Of a stretch of 64,000 nucleotides of DNA, positions 8,912-16,879 are shown one piece after another (within the stretch, counting starts at the first letter, position 1; every line of letters starts with the position of its first letter). Source of the stretch: Streptomyces leeuwenhoekii (lineage in GTDB: Bacteria; Actinomycetota; Actinomycetes; Streptomycetales; Streptomycetaceae); the NCBI RefSeq assembly GCF_001013905.1, contig NZ_LN831790.1, positions 7,330,001-7,394,000 on the forward strand. Reading direction: 5' to 3'. Made by a program: the position numbers and the translations under genes. A model generated the notes under the pieces. The model saw only the letters and a list, made by a program, of their open reading frames with translations, did not search any database and was not told where the DNA came from.

Positions 8912-9910
8912 ATGGCCTCGTACTTCGAGAACGGCAGCGATGCCCTGGTACCCGACGCACTGCAGGGCTTCGCCCTGGCCCATGCCGACCTGGTCGCCCT
9001 CGACCCCGGCCACGGCTTTCTCCTCGCCCGCGACACCGCTCCCGCCCGGCGGGTGGCCCTGCTCTCCGGCGGCGGAGCGGGACACGAGCCGATGCACGCC
9101 GGATACGTCGGCCGGGGCATGCTGGACGCCGCCTGCCCGGGCCGCGTCTTCGCCTCCCCGCACAACCGCCAGATCTACGAGGCGTCCCTCGCCGCCGCCC
9201 GGCCCGGCGGAGTCCTGCACATCGTCAAGAACTACACCGGCGACCGCATCAACTTCGGCATCGCCGCCGAACGCCTCGCCCACCGCGGCGTCCCCTGCGC
9301 CCGCGTCCTGGTCGACGACGACCTCGCCTCCGACTCCGGCGAGGTCGGCACCGGGCGCCGGGGCACCGGCGGCACCGTCCTGGTGGAGAAGATCCTCGGC
9401 GCCGCGGCCGACACCGGCGCCGGACTCGACGACCTCCAGCGGCTCGGCAGCCGCCTCGCCGCCCGCTGCCGCACACTCGCCGTCGCCTCCGCAGCGCACA
9501 CCTCTCCCACCCTGGGGGAGCCCGCCTTCCGCCTCGGCCCCGACGAGATCGAGTACGGGGTCGGCATCCACGGGGAACGGGCCCGGCGCACCGCCGAGAA
9601 GGGCCCCCTCGGTCCGCTCGTGGAGCGCATGACCGGCGAGCTCCTCGCCGCGCTCGCCCCCGAGCCGGGCTGCGCCCTCCTCACCCTGGTCAACGGTCTG
9701 GGCGCCGTGACCCCCCTGGAGCTGTACGCGGTCCACGGCGAACTCGTGCGGGTCCTCGGCGCGCACGGCCTCGCCCCCGCCCGCTGCCTCGTCGGCAACT
9801 ACGCGACCGCCCTCGACATGCGGGGCTTCTCGCTCACCCTGCTCGTCGCGGAGCCGTCCGACCTCGCCCACTACGACGCGCCCGTCCACACCGCCGCCCT
9901 GCGCTGGTGA
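8912..9910 (+). CDS. dhaK: Dihydroxyacetone kinase, DhaK subunit
   Basis: A 332-residue protein matching the substrate-binding subunit of dihydroxyacetone kinase over its whole length. Visible signatures are LLSGGGAGHEPMHAGYVG near the N-terminus, VKNYTGDRINFG (about 106-116) and EYGVGIHGE, where His220 corresponds to the histidine that binds dihydroxyacetone as a hemiaminal. With DhaL it phosphorylates dihydroxyacetone in the cytoplasm to the glycolytic intermediate dihydroxyacetone phosphate. It is followed 53 bases later by dhaL. No dhaM phosphoryl donor or PTS gene is nearby, so whether the pair uses ATP or a distant PTS protein cannot be decided here. Confidence 0.92.
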   Translation: MASYFENGSDALVPDALQGFALAHADLVALDPGHGFLLARDTAPARRVALLSGGGAGHEPMHAGYVGRGMLDAACPGRVFASPHNRQIYEASLAAARPGGVLHIVKNYTGDRINFGIAAERLAHRGVPCARVLVDDDLASDSGEVGTGRRGTGGTVLVEKILGAAADTGAGLDDLQRLGSRLAARCRTLAVASAAHTSPTLGEPAFRLGPDEIEYGVGIHGERARRTAEKGPLGPLVERMTGELLAALAPEPGCALLTLVNGLGAVTPLELYAVHGELVRVLGAHGLAPARCLVGNYATALDMRGFSLTLLVAEPSDLAHYDAPVHTAALRW

Positions 9911-9963
9911 CCTCGCCCGCAGACCCCGGCACCACCCCGGCCACCGAGAGGGGCAGTCCCACC

Positions 9964-10617
9964 ATGACGACCACCGCCCGCGACACCCTGTCCGCCGATG
10001 CCTGGATACGGCGGTTCGCCGCATCGGTCCGCGCCACCGAAGCCCAGCTCACCGCCTTGGACCAGCAGGTCGGCGACGGCGACTTCGGCAGCAACCTCGC
10101 GGCCGGCACCACCGCCGCCCTCGCCCGCCTCGACTCCCTGTCCTCTCCGGACGACGCCGCCTGCCTGGAGGCCGCCGCGGACGCCTTCCTCGACGAGATA
10201 GGCGGCACCAGCGGACCCCTGTTCGGCCTGCTGCTCCAGTCGCTGGCCGCCACGCTGAAGTCCTCGGGCGCCACCACCGCGGCCCTGGCCGAGGGGGTTG
10301 CCGACGGGCTCGCCGCCATCCGGCGCGTCGGCGGCGCCGCCCCCGGCGACAAGACCCTCGTCGACGCCCTCGCCCCCGCCGCCGAGGCCCTGCGCTCGGC
10401 TTCCGGTACCGCCCCGCCCGCCCGCGCGCTGGCCGACGCCGCCGAGTCCGCCTGGCGGGGCGTACGCGAGACCGCCAGGCTGCGGGCGAGGATGGGCCGG
10501 TCCAGCTATCTGGGCGAGCGCGCCGAGGGCGTTCCCGACCCGGGTGCGGTCGGGGTGGGCCTGTTCTTCGCGTCGGCCGGCGGCGTCGTGCGGGACCTGG
10601 ACCCGCACCTCGGGTGA
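9964..10617 (+). CDS. dhaL: Dihydroxyacetone kinase, DhaL (nucleotide-binding) subunit
   Basis: A 217-residue DhaL protein, the ADP/ATP-binding partner of DhaK. The Mg-nucleotide loop reads LDQQVGDGDFGSN: the three metal-binding aspartates are kept, but the His that follows them in E. coli DhaL (GDADHG) is Phe. GGTSGPLFG, PGDKTLVDAL and GRSSYLGERAEGVPDPGA are the other family blocks. ATG 9964 follows GAGAGGGG. It forms a two-gene operon with dhaK. Confidence 0.9.
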   Translation: MTTTARDTLSADAWIRRFAASVRATEAQLTALDQQVGDGDFGSNLAAGTTAALARLDSLSSPDDAACLEAAADAFLDEIGGTSGPLFGLLLQSLAATLKSSGATTAALAEGVADGLAAIRRVGGAAPGDKTLVDALAPAAEALRSASGTAPPARALADAAESAWRGVRETARLRARMGRSSYLGERAEGVPDPGAVGVGLFFASAGGVVRDLDPHLG

Positions 10618-10674
10618 CCGCGGCCCGCACCGCCCCCGGACCCGGCGAGCCCTGCATGATCCGGACGAGGGGCC

Positions 10675-11415
10675 CTAGTCCTGTCCGAGCACCCGCGCCC
10701 GGATCCACGTGAGCAGGTCCGGCGCGCGCAGTGTCTCCACCCACAGGTCGGCCCGCGCGGCGTCCACCTCGGCGGGCCGGGGGCCCACGCCGACCACCCG
10801 CAGCCCCGCCCGGCACGCGGAGTCGACGCCGGTCAGGGAGTCCTCGAACGCCAGCGCCGCCCCCGGCCGGACGCCGCAGAGGCGTGCCGCGGTCGCGTAG
10901 ACGTCCGGCCAGGGCTTGGGGCGCACGATGCCCGCCCCGTTGACCGGCGGGAACCCCCCGCCGGGGTCCAGCGAGGTGCCGGAGGGCACGACGACGTGCT
11001 GGAAGTGCCGGAGCAGACCCGCCTGGGCGAGGCTCTCCTCCACCACCTCCAGGGGGCAGTTGCTGGCCACCGCGAGCGGCACCCGGCCGGAGAGCAGCCG
11101 TACCAGCTCGCCGGCGCCGGGCATCGTCACGGGATCGTCGGCGACGAGCGCCAGGAAGTGTTCCAGCAACGCCCTCGTGAGGTCGGCGGCCAGCTCCGGT
11201 TTCTGGGTCTCCTCGGCCATCAGCCGCCCGCAGTCGGCGTAGTGCACCCCCTTGGCCCGCTCGGCGAATCCGGGCGGGGGCGTCAGCCCGAAGGCGCCGA
11301 ACGCCCGGCGCCGGGCCTCCTGCCAGTGACGTTCGTTGTCCACCAGGGTGCCGTCGCAGTCGAAGACGACGGCCTCGGGGGACCAGCCGGAGAGGGAAAG
11401 CGCTTGTGTGATCAC
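10675..11415 (-). CDS. HAD-superfamily phosphatase / phosphomutase-like
   Basis: A 246-residue haloacid-dehalogenase-type protein. Motif I is VVFDCDGTLVDN (both catalytic Asp present), motif II VASNC, motif III around RPKPWPDVY, and motif IV FEDSLTGV. The cap lies between motifs I and II (subclass I). The closest group by motif is beta-phosphoglucomutase/phosphoglycolate-phosphatase-like enzymes acting on small sugar phosphates. It converges with dhaL, separated by 57 bases; a role in trimming sugar phosphates around dihydroxyacetone metabolism is possible but unproven. Confidence 0.82.
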   Translation of the reverse strand: MITQALSLSGWSPEAVVFDCDGTLVDNERHWQEARRRAFGAFGLTPPPGFAERAKGVHYADCGRLMAEETQKPELAADLTRALLEHFLALVADDPVTMPGAGELVRLLSGRVPLAVASNCPLEVVEESLAQAGLLRHFQHVVVPSGTSLDPGGGFPPVNGAGIVRPKPWPDVYATAARLCGVRPGAALAFEDSLTGVDSACRAGLRVVGVGPRPAEVDAARADLWVETLRAPDLLTWIRARVLGQD

Positions 11416-11949
11416 GGTGGGCCTCGCGGGGGGAGGGGCGGTCGTGCTCGTGGCGGGACCGCGGATCGGGTGGGTGACGCGGCTTCCCGGTGCCGGACGC
11501 TCGGGGACCGTATGTCCCTCCGGCGTCGCGCCTGACGACGGCCGCCCGCAGTTCGGGCATTCCGCCTCAAACGGGAAACATCGCGATCACTACGTTATTT
11601 TCGCTACGCATCGTCAGGCAATCATCACTTCGAGTGCTCGACAGGAGGTGGTGGCGGGTGTAGGGAGCGGTCGGCCGACGGCGGGTGCCCGCTGCTTCGG
11701 CGGCCCGTCAACAGTGCGTGACCGACGGTAAGTTGAGGGAGGTGCGGGAGGTCGCCCGGAATGGTCCATTCCGGGCGGCGCGAGGGCGGGTCGAATCCAG
11801 GGACCACGCCGAAAATGGGCGTCAAATCACCTGTAAGCGTTCATATTCGAGGAAATGTGCCCCTGATACGCGCGTAAGCCGTCTATCTGTCCCCGGCGTA
11901 CGCGGGCGCACTACATTTTCCGGACGTCAGGCCGCAACGCTGAACGAAG
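11416..11949. other. Divergent regulatory region between HAD and TetR genes
   Basis: About 530 bases without a gene. It contains a stretch less GC-rich than its surroundings (about 11570-11640) and a second one (11820-11930), the likely promoters for the HAD gene (minus) and the TetR gene (plus). The 25-bp palindrome at 11753-11777 is listed separately. Confidence 0.55.
11753..11777. promoter_or_regulatory. Perfect 11-bp inverted repeat, candidate operator
   Basis: CGCCCGGAATG, three bases, CATTCCGGGCG: a perfect dyad about 170 bases upstream of the TetR gene, in the divergent region where neither flanking gene ends. TetR repressors bind palindromes of this size, so autoregulation is a fair guess. 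It does not resemble the AC-rich gamma-butyrolactone receptor element I would expect for ScbR-type proteins. A factor-independent terminator is less likely from its position. Confidence 0.45.
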
Positions 11950-12615
11950 GTGGACAGCACGGTGCAGGAACGGGCGAGGGCAACCCGCAGGTCTCTTCTG
12001 GAGGCAGCCGCCTGCCTCTTCGCCGAACAGGGGTACGCCGGAACCAGCGTCAACGACGTCAGTGCCAGATCGGGCCGGACCAGCGGCTCCGTCTACTTCC
12101 ACTACGCCAGCAAGGAGGGGCTCGCCCTCGCCGTGGTCCGGGACCGGTTCGCCACCTGGCCGGGTCTCGCCGCACGGTACGCGAATCCCGCCGTGCCACC
12201 CCTGGAGCGCCTGGTCGCCCTCAGCTACGAGATCGCCCGTGCCCTCGCCGAGGACACCCTCACGCGCGCGGGGGCACGCCTGTGGGCGGAACGCGACATC
12301 ATCGACGCCCCGCTTCCCGATCCCTTCGCCCTGTGGACCACCGCCACCACCCGGCTCCTCGCGCAGGCCCGGACCACCGGGCACCTCGCCCGCCAGGTCC
12401 GCCCCGCCCCCACCGCCCGAACCCTGGTCCGTGCCTTCTTCGGCCTGTGCACCCTCACCGAGGCCCTGGAAGGCCCCCAGAACATCAGCCACCGCCTCAC
12501 CGACTGGTGGCTCCTGACCCTGCCCTGCCTCCAGCGGGGGGCCGATCCGGCGGAGACGGTGGGGCGGGCACGGGCGCAGGTGATGACCGGGATCGCCTCC
12601 GGAGCCACCGCCTGA
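11950..12615 (+). CDS. TetR-family regulator, gamma-butyrolactone-receptor-like
   Basis: A protein of about 221 residues with an N-terminal TetR helix-turn-helix (RATRRSLLEAAACLF, then TSVNDVSARSGRTSGSVYFHY, residues about 10-60) and an all-helical ligand domain. The VYFHYASKEGLALAVV segment and the C-terminal layout resemble the ArpA/ScbR autoregulator-receptor branch, which responds to gamma-butyrolactones and controls antibiotic production in Streptomyces. GTG 11950 is used; GTG 11962 has a better-spaced GAAGG and may be the true start. It converges with the polysaccharide operon. No butyrolactone synthase (AfsA) gene is nearby, so the ligand is uncertain. Confidence 0.75.
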   Translation: MDSTVQERARATRRSLLEAAACLFAEQGYAGTSVNDVSARSGRTSGSVYFHYASKEGLALAVVRDRFATWPGLAARYANPAVPPLERLVALSYEIARALAEDTLTRAGARLWAERDIIDAPLPDPFALWTTATTRLLAQARTTGHLARQVRPAPTARTLVRAFFGLCTLTEALEGPQNISHRLTDWWLLTLPCLQRGADPAETVGRARAQVMTGIASGATA

Positions 12616-12633
12616 CGGCCGCGGCCGCACGAC

Positions 12634-12670
12634 CCTGCCGCCGAACCGGATCCGGTCCGCCCCCGGCAGG
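12634..12670. terminator. Stem-loop between convergent TetR gene and polysaccharide operon
   Basis: CCTGCCG (12634-12640) pairs with CGGCAGG (12664-12670) around an inner palindrome ACCGGATCCGGT (12645-12656). It fills the 55-base space between two converging stop codons, so it probably terminates both transcripts. Confidence 0.55.
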
Positions 12671-13462
12671 TCAGCAGGGCTTGCGCCAGGCGTCCAGTTC
12701 CGGCTTCTTGAGCATCGACGACAGCCGCAGCTTCCGGGCCAGGGGGCAGAAGTCGGCGGTGGGCCGCGCGTACTCCACGTGGAAGACCGCCTTGCCCGCC
12801 GCGACGAACGGCTCGAGCAGGGCGCACTCGCCGTACTGCGCGCACTCTTCGTTGACCGCGAAGTCGAAGTCGTCCACCAGCTCCGGGATCTGGGGCAGGT
12901 CGTTCTTCAGGCCCACCGCCAGCCCGCGCTCGTGCGCGATCTCCGCGATCATGCGGTTGTAGCGGATCTGGTCGCGGGCCGTGAGAGGGAAGCCGGTGTC
13001 ATGGGAGTAGCCCTCGACCAGATCCGGTTCCACCGCGTCGAATCCCTTGTCCCGGCACATGTCGAACCGGCGTTCCATGACGGGACGCAGCGCCCGGGTC
13101 TGACGGATGTCCAGCCAGCGCTCGCCCCGCCAGCCGTTGGGCCCGCCCAGCACCGAGCGGGGGAAGGCGTCCCGGTCGGGGCGGAAGTCCTCCCAGGCGC
13201 CCACGTTGACGTAGCAGATCACCTTGCGTCCGTCCCGGTGCAGGCGGGCGACGTCCGAGGCGCTGCTCTCGAAGCCGTCGATGTCGTAGACGGGCACGTC
13301 GACGGACGGGTCGACCTTGCCGTCGAGCTGCCACTGCCAGGCCAGCCCGGGGCGCGGCCGCCACCATGTGCCGCCGGGGTCGGAATCCTCGCCGCCGGAG
13401 CACCCGGCGAGGGCCGCCACCAGGGACAGGGCGACCACCACGGCCACCGCGAGCCGCCTCAC
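12671..13462 (-). CDS. GH114-type endo-galactosaminidase-like lipoprotein
   Basis: A 263-residue lipoprotein: a short basic, hydrophobic signal ends in the lipobox LAGC (Cys21), so it should be anchored outside the membrane. The mature part has the GH114/TM1410 barrel signatures VICYVNVGAWEDF (81-93), GFDAVEPDLVEGY (140-152) and FAVNEECAQYG (201-211), with Asp/Glu residues at the expected catalytic positions (around Asp147 and Glu205). GH114 enzymes, such as fungal Ega3 and the hydrolase part of PelA, cleave alpha-1,4-linked galactosamine polymers. The GTG start overlaps the stop of the upstream gene (GTGA). As the last gene of the operon it probably trims or releases the polymer made by its partners. 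Confidence 0.8.
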   Translation of the reverse strand: MRRLAVAVVVALSLVAALAGCSGGEDSDPGGTWWRPRPGLAWQWQLDGKVDPSVDVPVYDIDGFESSASDVARLHRDGRKVICYVNVGAWEDFRPDRDAFPRSVLGGPNGWRGERWLDIRQTRALRPVMERRFDMCRDKGFDAVEPDLVEGYSHDTGFPLTARDQIRYNRMIAEIAHERGLAVGLKNDLPQIPELVDDFDFAVNEECAQYGECALLEPFVAAGKAVFHVEYARPTADFCPLARKLRLSSMLKKPELDAWRKPC

Positions 13463-14121
13463 CGCTCCGCCTCGGCCAGCGCGGGGGTCAGCCGGGACCA
13501 GGGGTTGGGCGGTTCGCCCGTCACCGGCCCGCACACGGCCGCGCCCCGCTCGCGCGCGGTGCGCACGGCGAGCGGCACCAGCAGCTCGGGCACCCCGTAG
13601 ACCAGATGGCACAGCCGCTCGGGCGGCTGCCGGGCGGCCCACGGGGGCCGGCTGAACGCCGCCACGTACTGGGACCAGTGGCCCTCGAAGGTGACGGTCA
13701 GATCGGCGAGCCGCGCATAGCCTGGAGCGGGGTGTACCCCCGGGTTGAGGACGACGGGCGCGGCACCGAGCCGGCGCACGGACCGCACCAGGCGGCGGCA
13801 GGCCGGCAGCCCGTCCGGCGCGGCGGTCACCCGGTCCAGGAAGCAGCCGTCCACGCCGTACCACTCCCGGTGCCTGCGCAGATCGGCGACGACGTCGGCC
13901 GGGTCCCGCGCGCCGTAGTCCGTGTCGACGTAACCGAGCAGCCGGGCGCCCGCCGAGCGCAGCGCTTCGGCGGCGGCGGCGAAGGCCGGGTCCGGGCTGT
14001 CGCCGGGCCCGCTGGCGGGGTTGAGCACGACGGCGTAGGTGTGCGCGGCACGGGTGATCAGCCGGTGCCACGCGGCGGGGTCCTCGGCCGGATGGACGTA
14101 CAGCGGAATCAGCAGGCTCAC
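13459..14121 (-). CDS. GH135 / spherulin-4-like glycoside hydrolase
   Basis: A 220-residue protein of the spherulation-specific family 4 (GH135, the family of fungal Sph3, which cuts N-acetylgalactosamine stretches of galactosaminogalactan). Diagnostic blocks are LLIPLYVHPA (3-12), VVLNPASGPGDSPD (31-44), LLGYVDTDYGARD (61-73), DGCFLDRV (91-98) and TVTFEGHWSQY. Asp96 and Glu146 match acidic residues considered catalytic in Sph3, but the residue after Asp96 is Arg where the family usually has Glu. There is no signal peptide, unlike the fungal enzyme. The GTG start and the stop both overlap neighbouring genes, showing tight operon packing. Confidence 0.78.
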   Translation of the reverse strand: MSLLIPLYVHPAEDPAAWHRLITRAAHTYAVVLNPASGPGDSPDPAFAAAAEALRSAGARLLGYVDTDYGARDPADVVADLRRHREWYGVDGCFLDRVTAAPDGLPACRRLVRSVRRLGAAPVVLNPGVHPAPGYARLADLTVTFEGHWSQYVAAFSRPPWAARQPPERLCHLVYGVPELLVPLAVRTARERGAAVCGPVTGEPPNPWSRLTPALAEAER

Positions 14122-15044
14122 CGGGCCGCTACCCCTTCGGCGCTGCGGGACCGTGCGCCCGCGGCCGCCCACAGCGCCTCCAGCGACGCGCCGAGGGAGC
14201 GCGAGGGCCGCCAGCCGAGCGCGGCGCGGGCGGCGGTGATGTCCGAGCACTGCCAGGAGACGTCGGCGGACCGCGTGGAGCCGCCCGCCCCCTCCTCCAC
14301 GATCCGGCCCCGGAACCCGGCCGCGTCCGCCAGCGTCCGCACCAGGTCCCGGACCGGGACCGCGTCGCCGCCGCCGATGTTGAGGACCGGCGGCAGCGGC
14401 CCCGGCGCGGTGACCGCCAGCGCCACCGCCTCCGCCACGTCGCGTACGTCCACGAAGTCGCGATACGCGGACAGGTCCCCGAGCCGCAGCGTCGCCTCCG
14501 GACCGCGCCCGGCGTCCGCGAGCAGCGCGGCGACCCGGCCGGGCAGGCCCGTGGGCGGGGCCCCGGGACCCACCGGGTTGCCCACCCTCAGCACCACCGC
14601 GTCCAGCCCCGACGCGGTCACCGCCACCGTGCCCGCCAGCTTGGTCGCGCCGTACGGGCCGGCCGGACCGGTGGCCCCGGACTCGGTCACCGGCCTGCCG
14701 GGGGTGCCGGGCCCGTACTCGGCGGCCGAGCCCAGGTGCACCAGGCGGGCCCGGGGAGCGGCCTCGCGCAGGGCCGCGCACAGCACGGCGGGCCCCCGGG
14801 CGTTCACCTCCGCCAGGGTGACGGCGTCACCGCCGGTCGCGCCCGCGCAGTTGACGACGGCGTCCGGCGCGACCCGGGCCAGCGCGGCCGCGAGCTCCCG
14901 GGGACGGCCGGAGGCCAGGTCGGCGGTGACGTCGGCGGCGGGGGAGCGGCCGCCGAGGAACACCCGCGCGCCCGGCAGGGCCCGCAGCCGTTCGACGACA
15001 TGGCCGCCCAGGTAACCGGTGGCACCGAGGACGAGGATGTGCAT
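14118..15044 (-). CDS. NAD(P)-dependent sugar-nucleotide epimerase/reductase (extended SDR)
   Basis: A 308-residue extended short-chain dehydrogenase: Rossmann motif GATGYLGGHV at residues 7-16, active-site YGATK with the Ser in HLGSAAEYG, and a typical sugar-nucleotide C-terminal domain (DFVDVRDVAEAVALAV). It acts on a nucleotide sugar in the cytoplasm, either as a C4 epimerase (like Uge3 or PelX in related polymer systems) or as a 4-keto reductase finishing the product of the 4,6-dehydratase two genes upstream. The nearby dehydratase favours the reductase role; sequence alone does not settle it. It lies 6 bases after the nucleotidyltransferase gene. Confidence 0.8.
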   Translation of the reverse strand: MHILVLGATGYLGGHVVERLRALPGARVFLGGRSPAADVTADLASGRPRELAAALARVAPDAVVNCAGATGGDAVTLAEVNARGPAVLCAALREAAPRARLVHLGSAAEYGPGTPGRPVTESGATGPAGPYGATKLAGTVAVTASGLDAVVLRVGNPVGPGAPPTGLPGRVAALLADAGRGPEATLRLGDLSAYRDFVDVRDVAEAVALAVTAPGPLPPVLNIGGGDAVPVRDLVRTLADAAGFRGRIVEEGAGGSTRSADVSWQCSDITAARAALGWRPSRSLGASLEALWAAAGARSRSAEGVAAR

Positions 15045-15050
15045 GAAAGG

Positions 15051-15764
15051 TCAGGCTCCCTTGAGCAGCAGCGACTTGCGGCTGGTGAACTCCGCGTTGG
15101 CCCGGTCGTAGTCGTCGGGACGGCCGATGTCCAGCCAGTATCCGTCGAACTCGTAGGCGTGCGGCGGACGCTGGGCGGCGAGCAGGTCGAGCACCAGCTC
15201 GTCGAAGCCCAGCGGCAGTCCGGGCGTGTAGCCGTCGAGGGTGGAGCGGGAGACGCCGTAGACGCCCATGGAGACCCGGTAGTCGATGCTGGGCTTCTCG
15301 GTGAAGGCGACGACCCGGCTCTGGTCGGTGGTCAGCACCCCGAAGTCGATGTGCACCTTGCGGGCGTAGGTCGCGATGGTCAGCGGCGCGCCCGACGCCT
15401 CGTGCCGGCGCAGCACATCGGCGTAGTCCAGGTCGGTGAGCACGTCGCCGTTCATCACGAGGAATTTCTCCGGCAGGCGCTCGCGCAGGGTGAGCAGCGG
15501 GCCCATGGTGCCCAGCGGGTTCTCCTCGGTGGCGTAGTCGATGTTCATGCCCCACTGCGAGCCGTCGCCGACGTAGGCGCGGATGATCTCGCCGAGGTGG
15601 CCGATGGCGATGGTGCAGTGGGTGAAGCCGGCCGTGGACAACTGCCGCAGCACGATCTCCAGGATGGCGTGCTGGTCGCCGATGGGCACCAGCGGCTTGG
15701 GCAGCGCGGTGGTGTACGGCCGCAGCCGGACGCCTTTTCCTCCGGCAAGGATGACTGCGTGCAT
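15051..15764 (-). CDS. Sugar-1-phosphate nucleotidyltransferase
   Basis: A 237-residue nucleotidyltransferase of the RfbA/GlmU-N/mannose-1-phosphate guanylyltransferase type. The start MHAVILAGGKGVRLRP is the nucleotide-binding signature, LPKPLVPIG holds the conserved Lys, FLVMNGDVLTDLD carries the metal-binding Asp, and FTEKP and GYWLDIGRPDDY complete the family set. It charges a sugar phosphate with a nucleotide to feed the adjacent dehydratase and epimerase. Length matches stand-alone enzymes with no left-handed helix domain. Base and sugar specificity are unknown. Confidence 0.85.
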   Translation of the reverse strand: MHAVILAGGKGVRLRPYTTALPKPLVPIGDQHAILEIVLRQLSTAGFTHCTIAIGHLGEIIRAYVGDGSQWGMNIDYATEENPLGTMGPLLTLRERLPEKFLVMNGDVLTDLDYADVLRRHEASGAPLTIATYARKVHIDFGVLTTDQSRVVAFTEKPSIDYRVSMGVYGVSRSTLDGYTPGLPLGFDELVLDLLAAQRPPHAYEFDGYWLDIGRPDDYDRANAEFTSRKSLLLKGA

Positions 15765-15796
15765 GGCTTACCTCCAGCGGGTGCGTGCCGGTCGGG

Positions 15797-16798
15797 TCAG
15801 ATGTTGTAGATGCCGGTCTTGTAGCGGGCCAGGTTGGCCGGATCGCCGAACCACTCCACGGTCCGCGCGAGCCCCTCCTCCAGCGTGTGGCCCGGGCGCC
15901 AGCCGGTCGCCTCGGTCAGCCGGGTGGCGTCGGCGACGAGCCGCATCACCTCGGAGTTGGCGGGCCGCAGACGCGCGGGGTCCTCACGGACGTCGAGGGG
16001 CGCGTCCATCACCTTGCCGATCAGCGCGACGAGGTCGCCGACGGAGATCTCCCCGCCCGTCCCGGCGTTGAAGGTGCGGCCCACCACCCGCTGCGCCGGT
16101 GCCGTGCCCACCGCCAGGAACGCCTGCGCGGTGTCCGCCACGAAGGTGAAGTCCCGGGTGGGGCGCAGATCGCCGAGGGTGATGGTGCGTTCCCCGGCCG
16201 CCACCTGCCCGATGACGGTGGGGATCACCGCGCGCATCGACTGCCGCGGCCCAAAGGTGTTGAACGGCCGCAGCGTCACCACGGGCGTGTCGAAGCTGGC
16301 GTGGTAGCTGTCGGCCAGCCGGTCGCCGCCGGCCTTGGAAGCGGCGTAGGGCGACTGGGTGTTGATGGGGTGGTCCTCGGTGATCGGCACGGTCTGCGCG
16401 GTGCCGTAGGTCTCGCTGGTGGAGGTGTGCACCAGGCGCGGGGTGCCCAGCGCCCGCACCGCCTCCAGCACGTTGAGCGTGCCGGTGACGTTGGTGTCCA
16501 CGTAGCTGTGCGGGGCCTGGTAGGAGTACGGGATCGCGATGAGCGCGGCCAGGTGGTAGGCGCAGTCGGCGCCGTCGAGCAGACCGCGCACCGAGCCGGG
16601 GTCGCGGACGTCGCCGAGGACGATCTCCACCTGGTCCAGGACGTCGGCGGGCAGTGTCTCCAGCCAGCCGTAGGAGGAGAACGAGTTGTACTGGGCCATG
16701 GCCCGGACCCGGTGGCCGGAGGCGACGAGCGCCTCGGTGAGATGGGAGCCGATGAACCCTTCGGCTCCGGTGACGGCGGCGAGCGGTGCGGAGGTCAC
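15797..16798 (-). CDS. LegB-like NDP-hexosamine 4,6-dehydratase
   Basis: A 333-residue extended SDR with TGAEGFIGSHLTEAL, the YNSFSSYGWL block, HLAALIAIPYSYQAP, TSTSETYG and the active-site YAASK. The YNS..GWL and IAIPYSY blocks are distinctive for the LegB/NAD-dependent 4,6-dehydratase group acting on NDP-N-acetylhexosamines, for example in legionaminic acid synthesis. It would yield a 4-keto-6-deoxy-HexNAc nucleotide. The neighbouring nucleotidyltransferase and SDR complete a plausible three-step path to a 6-deoxy amino sugar. No synthase for a nonulosonic acid is present, so the sugar is probably used directly in the polymer. Confidence 0.8.
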   Translation of the reverse strand: MTSAPLAAVTGAEGFIGSHLTEALVASGHRVRAMAQYNSFSSYGWLETLPADVLDQVEIVLGDVRDPGSVRGLLDGADCAYHLAALIAIPYSYQAPHSYVDTNVTGTLNVLEAVRALGTPRLVHTSTSETYGTAQTVPITEDHPINTQSPYAASKAGGDRLADSYHASFDTPVVTLRPFNTFGPRQSMRAVIPTVIGQVAAGERTITLGDLRPTRDFTFVADTAQAFLAVGTAPAQRVVGRTFNAGTGGEISVGDLVALIGKVMDAPLDVREDPARLRPANSEVMRLVADATRLTEATGWRPGHTLEEGLARTVEWFGDPANLARYKTGIYNI

Positions 16799-16879
16799 TC
16801 TCGGTTCCTTTCGTCGGGTGGTGCGGTGGGGAAGGACAAGGGGCCCCCGGGGGCGGAGCCCGGGGCGGCGGTCCGGTGG

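Noticed and set aside
12671..14121. The GH114 and GH135 genes read as one fused hydrolase
   Set aside because: They are in different frames with a four-base GTGA overlap, and the GH114 protein has its own lipoprotein signal.
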